Shown one piece after another: positions 7,784-18,851 of a stretch of DNA of 64,000 nt. The stretch spans positions 124,001 to 188,000 of the forward strand of contig NZ_JMIH01000018.1 in NCBI RefSeq assembly GCF_000714815.1. Reading direction: 5' to 3'. Origin of the DNA: Anditalea andensis. GTDB taxonomy: Bacteria; Bacteroidota; Bacteroidia; Cytophagales; Cyclobacteriaceae. How positions within the stretch are numbered: the stretch's first letter is position 1; each line of letters begins with the position of its first letter. A program made the position numbers and the translations under genes. Under the pieces are notes generated by a model. That model saw only the letters and a program-made list of their open reading frames with translations. It was not told where the DNA came from and did no database searches.

Positions 7784-9907
7784 TCATTCAATCAAAACTA
7801 CTTCAACTATATCTTCGGGGCGCAATAAAAAGAATTCTTTGTGTATATTGAATACCGCTTCACCTTCGGCAGGTTCTTTAGCCACATAATTACCATCTTC
7901 CTGCATCCTATAGGCATTTACATTATCTTTTAGGTTAAAGGATATTATATTCATCAGTTGCTTTTGGAGCAAAGGGGATTCGACCCGAAAAAGAGATTCG
8001 AGTCGCCTGTCAAAACTACGTACCATCATATCTGCACTTCCGACATACGTTCTGTACGAGCCCATATTATGAAAATGATAGATACGGGAATGCTCCAAAA
8101 AATCACCTACTATAGACAATACTTCTATGTTCTCACTTAGCCCTTCCCGTCCGGGACGTAAACAACATATCCCTCTTACAATTAGCTTTACCGGCACCCC
8201 TGCTTGAGATGCTCTATAGAGTGCATATATCACTTCACTGTCTTCCAGAGAATTGACCTTGATAAATATACCGCATTTTTCTCCCTTTCGGGCATGTTCA
8301 GCCTCCTCTTCTATAAAACTAATCAGTTGATTCCGCATATCACGGGGCGCTGTGATGAGATTTTGATAAGTAGACGGCATGCTATGTCCCGTGATGACAT
8401 TGAAGAACTCTGAAACATCATTGGCCAAAACTTCATTAGTAGTAAGCAACCCAATATCTGTATATAGTCTGGAGGTATCTTCATTGTAATTACCGGAGCC
8501 AAGATGGACATATCTGGTGACCTGGTTTTCATCCTTCTTGACGATGAGCAATAACTTAGTATGGGTTTTCAGATTACTAACCCCGTAAATTACAAAACAA
8601 CCTGCACGTTGGAGTTTTTTGGCCTCCCGCATATTATTCTCTTCATCAAATCTGGCCTTTACTTCAAAAAGTACCGACACATGTTTGCCATTTTCCACCG
8701 CCCGAAGTAAAGCAGTAGTAATCCTGGAATCCTTTGCCAAGCGGTAGATGGTCATTTTAATAGCCATGACATTGGGATCATCAGCAGCTTTTTCGATCAG
8801 ATCCAGTATAGGATCTATATTATTATATGGATGATGCAGGAGCACATCTTTGTTCTGCAGCACATGGAAAATATCCTGGGTCCTTGCTTCCGGATAGGAC
8901 AATGGCGGAACAGGGGCCGGTACAGCAGGGATTTTATCTTTAAATCTTTTGTTTCCTATCACCTGCCATAGTGCAGTAAAATCTAACATGCTGGTTTTAG
9001 CTACCTTAAATATGCTGTCTTCTTTAATAACCCACCTTTCTTTCAGCAGATTAATCATCCAGGTACTGTACCCATCTTCTATTTCTATTCGCACTACCCT
9101 GCCCGTCTTCCGTGCATTTAGTTTCCTCTTTACCTCTTCCAGAAAATTGGTATCCATGTCCTCACTTTCTTCGAGTGTAAAATCCCCGTTTCTGGTTATC
9201 CTAAATAGGTTAATGGACTCTATATCCACATTTCTGAACAGCGATACGATATGTTCTCTTATCATCTCCTCTATAGGGACATAGATGACAATATCCTCCC
9301 GCTCCACTTCAAAGAAGCGGGGAATATTGGAAGGGATCTGAACAAACGAGAGCTTTCTGTTGTCTTTTTTATCACCCGGACTAATGGTGACGACCCCAAA
9401 AATCAAAAGTTTGTTCATCAGAATAGGAAATGTATGATATCCATCAAATACCATTGGGGTAAGCATGGGGTATACTGCCTTATAAAAATATTCTTTGATA
9501 TATTCCTGCTCTTCTGGATAAAGGTTTTTGACATTGCTCAGCATAAAATCCGAATCCTTCATGGAGGGCAATAGATTGTGCTGAAAATGAATATGTAGCC
9601 GTTCGTGAAAATCCTGGCACTCTGCCATAAGTTTAACCTTAAAGGGCTCTTCCCTCAATCCCGAATAGTCTACCCGTTCCTTATCATAATCCAGGTAGTT
9701 GTACAGGGATCCCACTCTGATCATAAAAAATTCATCCAGGTTAGAAGCAGCGATAGCCAAAAACTTAAGCTTTTCAAAAATGGTACGGCTATCCTTAGTG
9801 GATTGGTCAAAGACCCTGTCATTAAATTTCAACCAGCTCAAGTCGCGGCTGATCAGGTCACTGCTCTGTATTAAACTTTCTATTTTATCCGGTATTACCA
9901 CTTTCAT
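7784..9907 (-). CDS. ppk1: Polyphosphate kinase 1
   Basis: PPK1 makes inorganic polyphosphate reversibly from ATP. The 707-residue protein begins with the N-terminal helical domain (SRDLSWLKFNDRVFDQS). The catalytic half contains VLLHHPYNNIDPILDLIEKA, then NLKTHTKLLLIV, whose HTK His is the family's autophosphorylated residue, then RYVHLGSGNYNEDTSRLYTD. The family's conserved YVGSADMMVRSFDRR is near the end. Full length and intact. It converges on ppx. An 18-bp dyad, AATTCAA-TTAT-TTGAATT, lies at 9910-9927, only three bases upstream of the start codon. Confidence 0.95.
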   Translation of the reverse strand: MKVVIPDKIESLIQSSDLISRDLSWLKFNDRVFDQSTKDSRTIFEKLKFLAIAASNLDEFFMIRVGSLYNYLDYDKERVDYSGLREEPFKVKLMAECQDFHERLHIHFQHNLLPSMKDSDFMLSNVKNLYPEEQEYIKEYFYKAVYPMLTPMVFDGYHTFPILMNKLLIFGVVTISPGDKKDNRKLSFVQIPSNIPRFFEVEREDIVIYVPIEEMIREHIVSLFRNVDIESINLFRITRNGDFTLEESEDMDTNFLEEVKRKLNARKTGRVVRIEIEDGYSTWMINLLKERWVIKEDSIFKVAKTSMLDFTALWQVIGNKRFKDKIPAVPAPVPPLSYPEARTQDIFHVLQNKDVLLHHPYNNIDPILDLIEKAADDPNVMAIKMTIYRLAKDSRITTALLRAVENGKHVSVLFEVKARFDEENNMREAKKLQRAGCFVIYGVSNLKTHTKLLLIVKKDENQVTRYVHLGSGNYNEDTSRLYTDIGLLTTNEVLANDVSEFFNVITGHSMPSTYQNLITAPRDMRNQLISFIEEEAEHARKGEKCGIFIKVNSLEDSEVIYALYRASQAGVPVKLIVRGICCLRPGREGLSENIEVLSIVGDFLEHSRIYHFHNMGSYRTYVGSADMMVRSFDRRLESLFRVESPLLQKQLMNIISFNLKDNVNAYRMQEDGNYVAKEPAEGEAVFNIHKEFFLLRPEDIVEVVLIE

Positions 9908-10033
9908 CTAATTCAATTATTTGAATTTAACCTACTTTATGCAGAATATACAATATGCCTGTATTAAACCTGCCATCATTTTCATGCCATATACCCGTAA
10001 ATTACTTAAAAAGTTTGAAGGGAACAATTGGCC

Positions 10034-10060
10034 ACAAAAAAGGGGCACATAGCCCCCTCT
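10034..10060 (-). terminator. Terminator of gyrB
   Basis: On the minus strand GGGGGCTATGTGCCCC is followed by TTTTTT; the stem GGGGC/GCCCC has a short loop. Confidence 0.75.
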
Positions 10061-10083
10061 TTATTTATATTTTTACTGAAAGA

Positions 10084-12411
<2,328 letters not shown>

Positions 12412-12783
12412 CTAGTACTGTCCAGAGCGCAACATGACCAGGGTACACCCTATCTCTACTTCAATCCCCTGCTTCCTGGCCATATCCATAAGTTCACGGT
12501 TTTCTGTTCCAGGATTGAATATGATCCTTTTGGGTTTTAAGGACAGAATATATGGATACCATTCAGGCTGATTTTGTGGACCTAAATATAAAGTAATGGT
12601 ATCTATATCATCAATTTCTGGTTTTTCCTTAAGGTTCAATATCGCTTGACCTGCTATTTCACCTTTTTTGATGCCTACCGGCACTACTTCGTGATGATAA
12701 TCCTTTAGCATGTTAGCGGCTATAAAAGCATATCTGGTGGGATTAGTTGATGCCCCGAGTACTACTGTTTTTTTACTTTCCAT
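12412..12783 (-). CDS. CoA-binding (YccU-like) protein
   Basis: The 123-residue single-domain Rossmann protein belongs to the CoA_binding_2 family. It opens with TVVLGASTNPTRYAFIA, the nucleotide-binding GAS-x-NP loop. Further family marks are VPVGIKKGEIAGQAIL, DTITLYLGPQNQ, IIFNPGTEN and the terminal VEIGCTLVMLR. Relatives bind CoA, but no reaction is established. It starts eight bases after the stop of the upstream FAD oxidoreductase on the same strand, so the two are probably translated from one message. Confidence 0.88.
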   Translation of the reverse strand: MESKKTVVLGASTNPTRYAFIAANMLKDYHHEVVPVGIKKGEIAGQAILNLKEKPEIDDIDTITLYLGPQNQPEWYPYILSLKPKRIIFNPGTENRELMDMARKQGIEVEIGCTLVMLRSGQY

Positions 12784-12790
12784 TTTGGCT

Positions 12791-14386
12791 TTATTTAAGT
12801 TCGGATCGTGCAGGAAGATATTTGGCGATCAACATTTCCGCGCACCTTTCTCCATCCATAGCAGCAGAAACTATGCCGCCTGCATATCCGGCACCTTCCC
12901 CACAGGGATAAAGCCTTTTGAGTTCCGGGTGCTCAAAAGTTTCCCTATCCCTGGGCACCCTTACCGGTGAGGAAGTCCGACTTTCTACCCCTATGATCTG
13001 GGCATCATTAGTCAGATAGCCATTCATTTTTTTTCCAAAAGACCTGAAGGCTTCCTTTAATCGACTGGAGATAAATTCAGGTAATACCGAATGCATATCC
13101 ACAGACTTTAATCCTGGTTGGTAGGAGGTTTCCAAGAGATTTTCGCTTACTTTATGGTTTACAAAATCCAGCATCCTTTGAGCTGGGGCTACCTGGCTTT
13201 TCCCTCCAGCTTCCCAAGCTTTATGTTCTATATCTGACTGAAACATCATAGCTGCCAGGGGGCCGTATGACTGATAGCCTGGAAGATCCTCTAACTCTAC
13301 CGCTACTACCATTCCCGAATTTGCAAACCTACTATCTCTCCTGCTAGGACTCATGCCGTTCACCACCACCTCTTCCTGTGAAGTAGCCGCAGGAACTATA
13401 AACCCTCCAGGACACATACAAAATGAAAATACTCCCCTCTGAATCCCTTTATAAATTGTCTGCTGGACCAGGGAATAGGACGATGCCGGAAGGAAAGGGC
13501 CCCTATCGGACTGGCAGTGATACTGGATCTTATCTATTAAATGCTGAGCATGCTCTATCCTAACCCCCAGTGCAAATGGTTTGGCTTCTATTAAAATTTC
13601 TTTTTGGTGGAGCAGGTGAAAAATATCCCTAGCCGAATGTCCCGTAGCCAAAATGACACCATGTCCTTTGATTTTTTCTCCTGATTGGGTCACTACTCCT
13701 ACCAGGTGATCATGTTCTATTATAAAATCAACCACCTTGGTGTTAAAAAGTACCTCACCTCCTGCTTGCAGAATACTTTCTCTTAATTCTGCTACTAGCT
13801 TGGGTAGTTTATTTGTCCCTATATGGGGATGCGCATCGACGAGAATATCCTCTGTGGCTCCATGTGCCACGAGATTCTCCATTATCCTCCGGATATCCCC
13901 TCTTTTTTTGGATCGGGTATAAAGTTTTCCATCCGAATAGGTACCTGCTCCACCTTCACCAAAACAATAATTGGATTCAGGATTCACTATATGGTCTTTG
14001 TTGATCGCTGCCAAATCCCTCCGCCGGGCCCTTACATCTTGCCCCCGCTCTATCAAAATGGGCTTCACTCCCAGCTCTATAGCTCTTAGGGCAGCAAATA
14101 GCCCTGCAGGCCCTGCCCCCACTATGACAATCTGCTCTGCAGCACTTACATCCGGATAAGGAAATTTGTGGATACCAGTTCCTGTAGGGCTTTCATCAAA
14201 ACATATTTCAGCTGTTATATTTACCTTTACCTGCCTGCCACGGGCATCAATAGACCTCTTCAGTGGCCTCACACTTACATGTGAAGCACCTAGTGGGACA
14301 TTGGCCCTACGTAAGACTAAGGATTCAAAAACCTCGGGCTGAAAAGCTTCTTCAGGGCGCAGGGTCAAATTAATTTCTTTTCTCAT
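12791..14386 (-). CDS. FAD-dependent oxidoreductase (COG2509 type)
   Basis: The 531-residue flavoprotein has an N-terminal extension (about 80 residues, ferredoxin-like with SVRPLKRSIDARG) and then the dinucleotide-binding loop VIVGAGPAGLFAALRAIE. Family marks follow: NYCFGEGGAGTYSDGKL, VILATGHSARDIF and, near the end, PCGEGAGYAGGIVSAAMDG, which closes the FAD site. It matches the uncharacterised FAD dehydrogenase group COG2509, related to the HI0933/AraA flavoproteins. The substrate is unknown. It leads a two-gene operon with the CoA-binding protein. No transmembrane segment is visible, so it should be cytoplasmic. Confidence 0.88.
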   Translation of the reverse strand: MRKEINLTLRPEEAFQPEVFESLVLRRANVPLGASHVSVRPLKRSIDARGRQVKVNITAEICFDESPTGTGIHKFPYPDVSAAEQIVIVGAGPAGLFAALRAIELGVKPILIERGQDVRARRRDLAAINKDHIVNPESNYCFGEGGAGTYSDGKLYTRSKKRGDIRRIMENLVAHGATEDILVDAHPHIGTNKLPKLVAELRESILQAGGEVLFNTKVVDFIIEHDHLVGVVTQSGEKIKGHGVILATGHSARDIFHLLHQKEILIEAKPFALGVRIEHAQHLIDKIQYHCQSDRGPFLPASSYSLVQQTIYKGIQRGVFSFCMCPGGFIVPAATSQEEVVVNGMSPSRRDSRFANSGMVVAVELEDLPGYQSYGPLAAMMFQSDIEHKAWEAGGKSQVAPAQRMLDFVNHKVSENLLETSYQPGLKSVDMHSVLPEFISSRLKEAFRSFGKKMNGYLTNDAQIIGVESRTSSPVRVPRDRETFEHPELKRLYPCGEGAGYAGGIVSAAMDGERCAEMLIAKYLPARSELK

Positions 14387-14486
14387 TTTCTGTAAGGTAT
14401 TTATCCTTAAATTCTCTCTTATTATTTAAACCAGAATGGCAGAAATATTTTAACTGAATACTTTATAAAATCCATAAGATGATGAT

Positions 14487-15458
14487 TTATAAGTCATCAT
14501 CCTTTATTCCATAAACTTCTTTTATCACCCAAGGTTTACCCCATTCTTCTTGCTCAGCTGATGTCCAGATATCGGGAAAGAAAATCACTTTCTGAAACCG
14601 GGGAGGGAGATATTTTTGCCAGTTGGTACCTCCTGTGGCGGAGATATCCATAGGGTCTTTTTGTAGGTACCTAACAGCTGATTTGTAATGGGCCAGGGGC
14701 CAGTGTACGTTAGCTTTAAGATCAAAGGCCCTCATCATCTCCTCCAGTTCGTCGTCTTTATCTTTGCAGCTTTGGTATTTCTTCCAGATATTGATCAGTT
14801 CATAATTGGCTATTAGATCTTTAAGTTCCTTCCCATACTTATTTTCAAATGAACGAAGAGTTAAAGTCTTTTCGCCGGTAGCAAGTTCTGTAGCTCCGGA
14901 TTGCCAGTAAAGCGCATCAAACAGCTCCTCCACAGTAGCGTTTAACGGCAGATTGTCCCTGAGAAGCATGGCTGTCAAATATTTTGCATCAGTGGACATG
15001 ATCTCTATTTTCCTATACTGGGCACTCTGAAAACCGCTGGAAGGCAATAAAGACATTCTGAACTTTAAAAACTGCTGTTTCTCCATTCCTTTCCACATAA
15101 CCGCAAATGAACTGATCAAATGATCGAAGTACATGTTCACCCTGCCGAGCCTCTCTTTTAAAAACGTGGCAGAGATGTTTTGCTGCTCCGCTATCTGCTC
15201 CAACTCCCAAATAATCAATTTGAAATATAACTCAGTGATTTGATGATAGATTATAAATATCTTTTCATCTTTAAATGAAGTCTTAGGCTGCTGTAATGAC
15301 AAAAGGGTCTCCAGGTTGATATAATCCCAGTATGTCAAATAATCCGCGTAAAGCAACCCTTCCAGATACGATGAAAGATCCTGGCCTGAAGATTTAAATT
15401 TATTTTCAAGCAATGCTATTTTGGAATAAATGTCACTTTGGGGCTGATCCTTATCCAT
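14487..15458 (-). CDS. kynA: Tryptophan 2,3-dioxygenase
   Basis: This haem enzyme opens the indole ring of L-tryptophan to N-formylkynurenine, the first step of the kynurenine pathway. Family signatures are YADYLTYWDYINLETLLSLQ and IIYHQITELYFKLIIWEL, the latter carrying the substrate-side His. WPLAHYKSAVRYLQ holds the proximal haem His, and TGGTNWQKYLPPRF replaces the commoner GTGGSSG loop. Length (323) is within the bacterial range. The gene is divergent from a glutaryl-CoA dehydrogenase with 132 bases between the starts. Glutaryl-CoA is an end product of the longer tryptophan route, which supports a shared catabolic role. Confidence 0.92.
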   Translation of the reverse strand: MDKDQPQSDIYSKIALLENKFKSSGQDLSSYLEGLLYADYLTYWDYINLETLLSLQQPKTSFKDEKIFIIYHQITELYFKLIIWELEQIAEQQNISATFLKERLGRVNMYFDHLISSFAVMWKGMEKQQFLKFRMSLLPSSGFQSAQYRKIEIMSTDAKYLTAMLLRDNLPLNATVEELFDALYWQSGATELATGEKTLTLRSFENKYGKELKDLIANYELINIWKKYQSCKDKDDELEEMMRAFDLKANVHWPLAHYKSAVRYLQKDPMDISATGGTNWQKYLPPRFQKVIFFPDIWTSAEQEEWGKPWVIKEVYGIKDDDL

Positions 15459-15590
15459 ATCGGCTAATTAATATCTATCTATTATAGTTTTTCCCCGAAC
15501 TTCTTACGTAATTGAGGGTTTTAAAGGTTGGTTTGCTATCCATAGCGAAATGTAAAATTCTATTTAAAAACCCAATAAACCAAAATTATT

Positions 15591-16799
15591 ATGCAGTCAG
15601 TTGAGTCTCAGAGAAATTCCCGGCGACATGACCTTTATGAGGGTGTGGATTTTTATAATATAGACGCGCTATTATCAGAAGAGCATAAGCTGGTGAGAAG
15701 TTCCATAAGGGACTTTGTAAAAAAAGAAATTTCTCCAAACATAGAAAAGTGGAGCCAAGATGCTTATTTTCCTTATGAAATAGTAAAAAAATTTGGTGAT
15801 GTGGGAGCTTTTGGCCCACAGATACCCACGGATTATGGCGGAGGAGGGTTGGATTATATAGCCTATGGGCTGATCATGCAGGAGATAGAGCGGGGGGATT
15901 CGGGAATGAGATCCACTGCATCGGTACAGGGATCACTGGTCATGTATCCTATCTATAAGTTCGGATCTGATGAGCAAAGGAATAAATACCTTCCAAAACT
16001 GGCTTCTGGAGAAATGTTGGGATGTTTTGGCCTTACAGAACCTGACCATGGGTCCAATCCCAGCGGAATGACCACCCATTTTAAGGATATGGGAGACCAC
16101 TATCTTTTAAATGGTGCTAAAATGTGGATCTCCAATTCACCCAAAGCCGATATAGCGGTAGTATGGGCTAAAGACGAAAACGGAAGAATCCATGGACTAA
16201 TAGTAGAACGGGGCATGGAAGGTTTTACTACCCCTGAAACGCATAATAAATGGTCACTGCGGGCATCTTGTACAGGTGAGCTTGTTTTTAATGAAGTAAA
16301 GGTTCCTAAAGAAAACTTACTTCCCAATAAATCTGGGCTGGGCGCACCACTGATGTGTTTGGATTCTGCCAGATATGGTATATCATGGGGAGCCCTGGGT
16401 GCAGCTATGGATTGCTATGACTCAGCCAAAAGATATGCACTCGAGAGAATTCAATTTGACAAACCGATAGCCTCTTTTCAATTGATCCAAAGAAAATTGG
16501 CGGAGATGCTAACCGAAATCACCAAAGCCCAGCTATTGGTCTGGAGACTCGGGAAAATGATGGATGAAGGAAAGGCCAGTACTGCCCAGATTTCATTGGC
16601 TAAAAGAAATAATGTGGCTATGGCGCTGGACATAGCACGGGAAGCCAGGCAGATACATGGTGGCATGGGTATCACAGGAGATTACCCGATCATGCGGCAT
16701 ATGATGAATCTAGAATCTGTAGTGACTTATGAAGGTACACATGATATCCATCTATTGATCTTAGGCAATGAAATAACCGGCATACCGGCTTTCAAATAA
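15591..16799 (+). CDS. gcdH: Glutaryl-CoA dehydrogenase-like acyl-CoA dehydrogenase
   Basis: This FAD flavoenzyme oxidises and decarboxylates glutaryl-CoA to crotonyl-CoA and passes electrons to ETF. Of the acyl-CoA dehydrogenase subfamilies it matches GCDH best. Seen are ERGDSGMRSTASVQGSLVM, then GCFGLTEPDHGSNPSGM for FAD binding, NKWSLRASCTGEL for the Arg-containing substrate loop, and VVTYEGTHDIH with the catalytic Glu. Length (402) is normal. Start ATG at 15591. Its divergence from tryptophan 2,3-dioxygenase fits a role at the end of tryptophan breakdown. The ETF it would reduce is encoded at 38-40 kb. Confidence 0.88.
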   Translation: MQSVESQRNSRRHDLYEGVDFYNIDALLSEEHKLVRSSIRDFVKKEISPNIEKWSQDAYFPYEIVKKFGDVGAFGPQIPTDYGGGGLDYIAYGLIMQEIERGDSGMRSTASVQGSLVMYPIYKFGSDEQRNKYLPKLASGEMLGCFGLTEPDHGSNPSGMTTHFKDMGDHYLLNGAKMWISNSPKADIAVVWAKDENGRIHGLIVERGMEGFTTPETHNKWSLRASCTGELVFNEVKVPKENLLPNKSGLGAPLMCLDSARYGISWGALGAAMDCYDSAKRYALERIQFDKPIASFQLIQRKLAEMLTEITKAQLLVWRLGKMMDEGKASTAQISLAKRNNVAMALDIAREARQIHGGMGITGDYPIMRHMMNLESVVTYEGTHDIHLLILGNEITGIPAFK

Positions 16800-16820
16800 A
16801 AAGGTGGTGCTACCGCATCA

Positions 16821-17735
16821 TTAATCTGCGGTAACGCCTTCCTGGGACAATGAAAGTACTGATATCTTTATCCTGTTTTGGAGAATTGTTACATTGACTT
16901 CACGGACATCTTCTTCTACATCTCCATCTATTTGAAATTGTGCTCCTTCAAGGTTTTTTATTTTAACTTTATCTACCTTCCAAGTCCTAACCTGAGGATC
17001 TTCATCTATCGCACCTTTAAAAAGATTGAGGGAAAGGTTTAGTAATTCGTTAATCCCTGTAGGATTAAAAGCTATTATTTCAAACTTCCCGTCATCAAGT
17101 TTTCCGGTAGGATTGATAATGGCCCCTGTTCCGTACATTTTTCCATTAGCAATCAAAAGCATTCGGGCTTCTATTTCTATATCTTTCCCATCGATGGTCA
17201 TCATGAATTTAGAAGCTTTATTATCAAAAAACTCTGATAAAGATCCCTTGAAATAAGACATCATTCCCCGGGTATCGGATTCGTCAAATTTTTTGACCAA
17301 TCCTGCATTGAATCCAAAATCACTGAGGTGAAGGGATATATGATCATTAATATTAAGCACATCCATATCTATATAACTTGGCCTCTTCAACACTTCTATA
17401 GCAACATCCAGGTCACCTACTCCAAGGCATGTTGCCAATCCATTGGCAGATCCCAAAGGAAGCACAGCCAATGGGAAGTAGAAGTCATATTTTACCATTA
17501 ATGCTACCAACCTTCTTATGGTACCGTCCCCCCCTCCTACTATCACTAGATCCCAGTTCTCTTTATTCAATATTATTTGCAGCTCCTCATTCCCTTCTTT
17601 CTTCTTTTCGAGCTTATGAACAGTAAGCCTCTGTCCGGGTTGGAGGCTATCATTTATTTTTTGGAGAATGTCGTTTTCCTGATAATTATGATTCCCCGAT
17701 CGGGTATTGTATATAAATAATATAGTATTGCTCAT
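16821..17735 (-). CDS. Diacylglycerol kinase-family lipid kinase
   Basis: The 304-residue soluble kinase has the DAGK catalytic fold. IYNTRSGNHN opens the domain, VIVGGGDGTIRRLVALM is the GGDGT nucleotide loop, and LAVLPLGSANGLATCLGV is the PLGTxN-type motif with Ser for Thr. The C-terminal beta-sandwich contains ANGKMYGTGAIINPTGKLDDG. Relatives (YegS, DgkB) phosphorylate diacylglycerol or other lipid alcohols; the exact substrate is open. It follows the phosphatidate phosphatase gene by nine bases, an opposing activity on the same lipid pair. A small hairpin overlaps its stop and may help to end transcription. Confidence 0.87.
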   Translation of the reverse strand: MSNTILFIYNTRSGNHNYQENDILQKINDSLQPGQRLTVHKLEKKKEGNEELQIILNKENWDLVIVGGGDGTIRRLVALMVKYDFYFPLAVLPLGSANGLATCLGVGDLDVAIEVLKRPSYIDMDVLNINDHISLHLSDFGFNAGLVKKFDESDTRGMMSYFKGSLSEFFDNKASKFMMTIDGKDIEIEARMLLIANGKMYGTGAIINPTGKLDDGKFEIIAFNPTGINELLNLSLNLFKGAIDEDPQVRTWKVDKVKIKNLEGAQFQIDGDVEEDVREVNVTILQNRIKISVLSLSQEGVTAD

Positions 17736-17744
17736 GTTCTGATT

Positions 17745-18803
17745 TTAATTTAAAAATTTATGGTATTCAGCATGTTCGATCGCTTCTTCAGTATTCTTTA
17801 CATAGGCTATCGCTATACGATCAGTATGCGCATCAAGTAGTTTCTTCCTTTCTTCATCCATTTCTCTTATGAGCCTGATGTAAACCGCTTTTACCCTTCC
17901 GGGATGTTTCTTTATAGCTTCGGCATATAGTTCAGGGTCATGCTGACCACTGTCCCCTATAAGGATAAATTGCATGTTCGGATACAGGTCAAATAAAAAA
18001 TCAATTTTTTCTCCTTTATGGGCATGACTTCCTCCGCCAGATTTCCAAATATTCTTCAGATTGACATGCAAGTCCTGGAGCAATAATGGTCCTTTGGGAA
18101 TGTCTCTATAATTTAAAAAATCTTTTATCATTTCGTTTAGATTCCAGTCACTGCTGGATACATAGAAGATAGGGTTCTCACCGTTATTGCTTAATTTTTT
18201 ATAAAATTTACTGATGCCCGGAAATGGCCTGCGCGTATATGCATTCTTAGATACAGATAACCACAGCTTTTCTCCCACCTGTGTGGCTTTAGAAATTAGG
18301 ATGGTATCATCTATATCAGAAATCACCCCGAAAGGATGTTCTGTTTTATAGCGCGTTACAGAAAATCTGACCTCTTCACTCTGAAACTTAACATCCTCCT
18401 CTTGTACGAAATTAAAACTCATTTTTTCTTCCACTTCTCCCGTGGAAGGGCAGTTGAAATAGCCCTCTACTATTCCTTCTCCATCACTTACCACTAGCAC
18501 TTCCTGTCCTCCCAGTTTTACCCTTACTTTAATATCCGGCACACTGCTTCCAGAATACCTTCTTATGGCAGCCAGCATGTTTCTGGAAGCTGATTTTTTT
18601 TCTGAAGGTATACTTTGTTTATATCCTTCCACCACTCTAGCCTTAAAGTACACTTCTGAAGAATTACCAAAAGCGAATAAAGGCTCCAGCTGTATTGTGT
18701 CCAGTTTTCCTACCGCCCTTTTTACTTTAGAAAAAGTATATCTAATCGGAAAAGTCAATATTCTAAAAATCATATGTTGTTTTTTAACTGATTCTATATT
18801 CAA
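17745..18803 (-). CDS. APP1-family phosphatidate phosphatase
   Basis: The 352-residue protein carries the APP1 catalytic domain (DUF2183) of the HAD-like phosphatases. The nucleophile motif is VISDIDDTILISKA (DxDxT, about residue 168). The acid motif is ILIGDSGQHDPELYA (GDSGxxD). An N-terminal beta-rich domain covers about 1-150. Yeast App1 and bacterial relatives dephosphorylate phosphatidate to diacylglycerol. There is no clear signal peptide; the N-terminus is basic with a short hydrophobic stretch. It is the first gene of a two-gene unit whose second gene is a diacylglycerol-kinase homologue. Confidence 0.85.
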   Translation of the reverse strand: MNIESVKKQHMIFRILTFPIRYTFSKVKRAVGKLDTIQLEPLFAFGNSSEVYFKARVVEGYKQSIPSEKKSASRNMLAAIRRYSGSSVPDIKVRVKLGGQEVLVVSDGEGIVEGYFNCPSTGEVEEKMSFNFVQEEDVKFQSEEVRFSVTRYKTEHPFGVISDIDDTILISKATQVGEKLWLSVSKNAYTRRPFPGISKFYKKLSNNGENPIFYVSSSDWNLNEMIKDFLNYRDIPKGPLLLQDLHVNLKNIWKSGGGSHAHKGEKIDFLFDLYPNMQFILIGDSGQHDPELYAEAIKKHPGRVKAVYIRLIREMDEERKKLLDAHTDRIAIAYVKNTEEAIEHAEYHKFLN

Positions 18804-18851
18804 AAATCAAGCTAAAAAATATGAATTTTAATTAATAGATTAGATAGGTGG

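Noticed and set aside
7784-9907. Several open frames of 60-110 codons on the plus strand
   Set aside because: They lie inside ppk1 in the opposite orientation and encode no recognisable protein; ppk1 motifs are continuous.
16809-16833. TACCGCA/TGCGGTA hairpin between gcdH and the lipid kinase
   Set aside because: A 7-bp stem without a T tract that overlaps the kinase stop codon; too weak to call a terminator.
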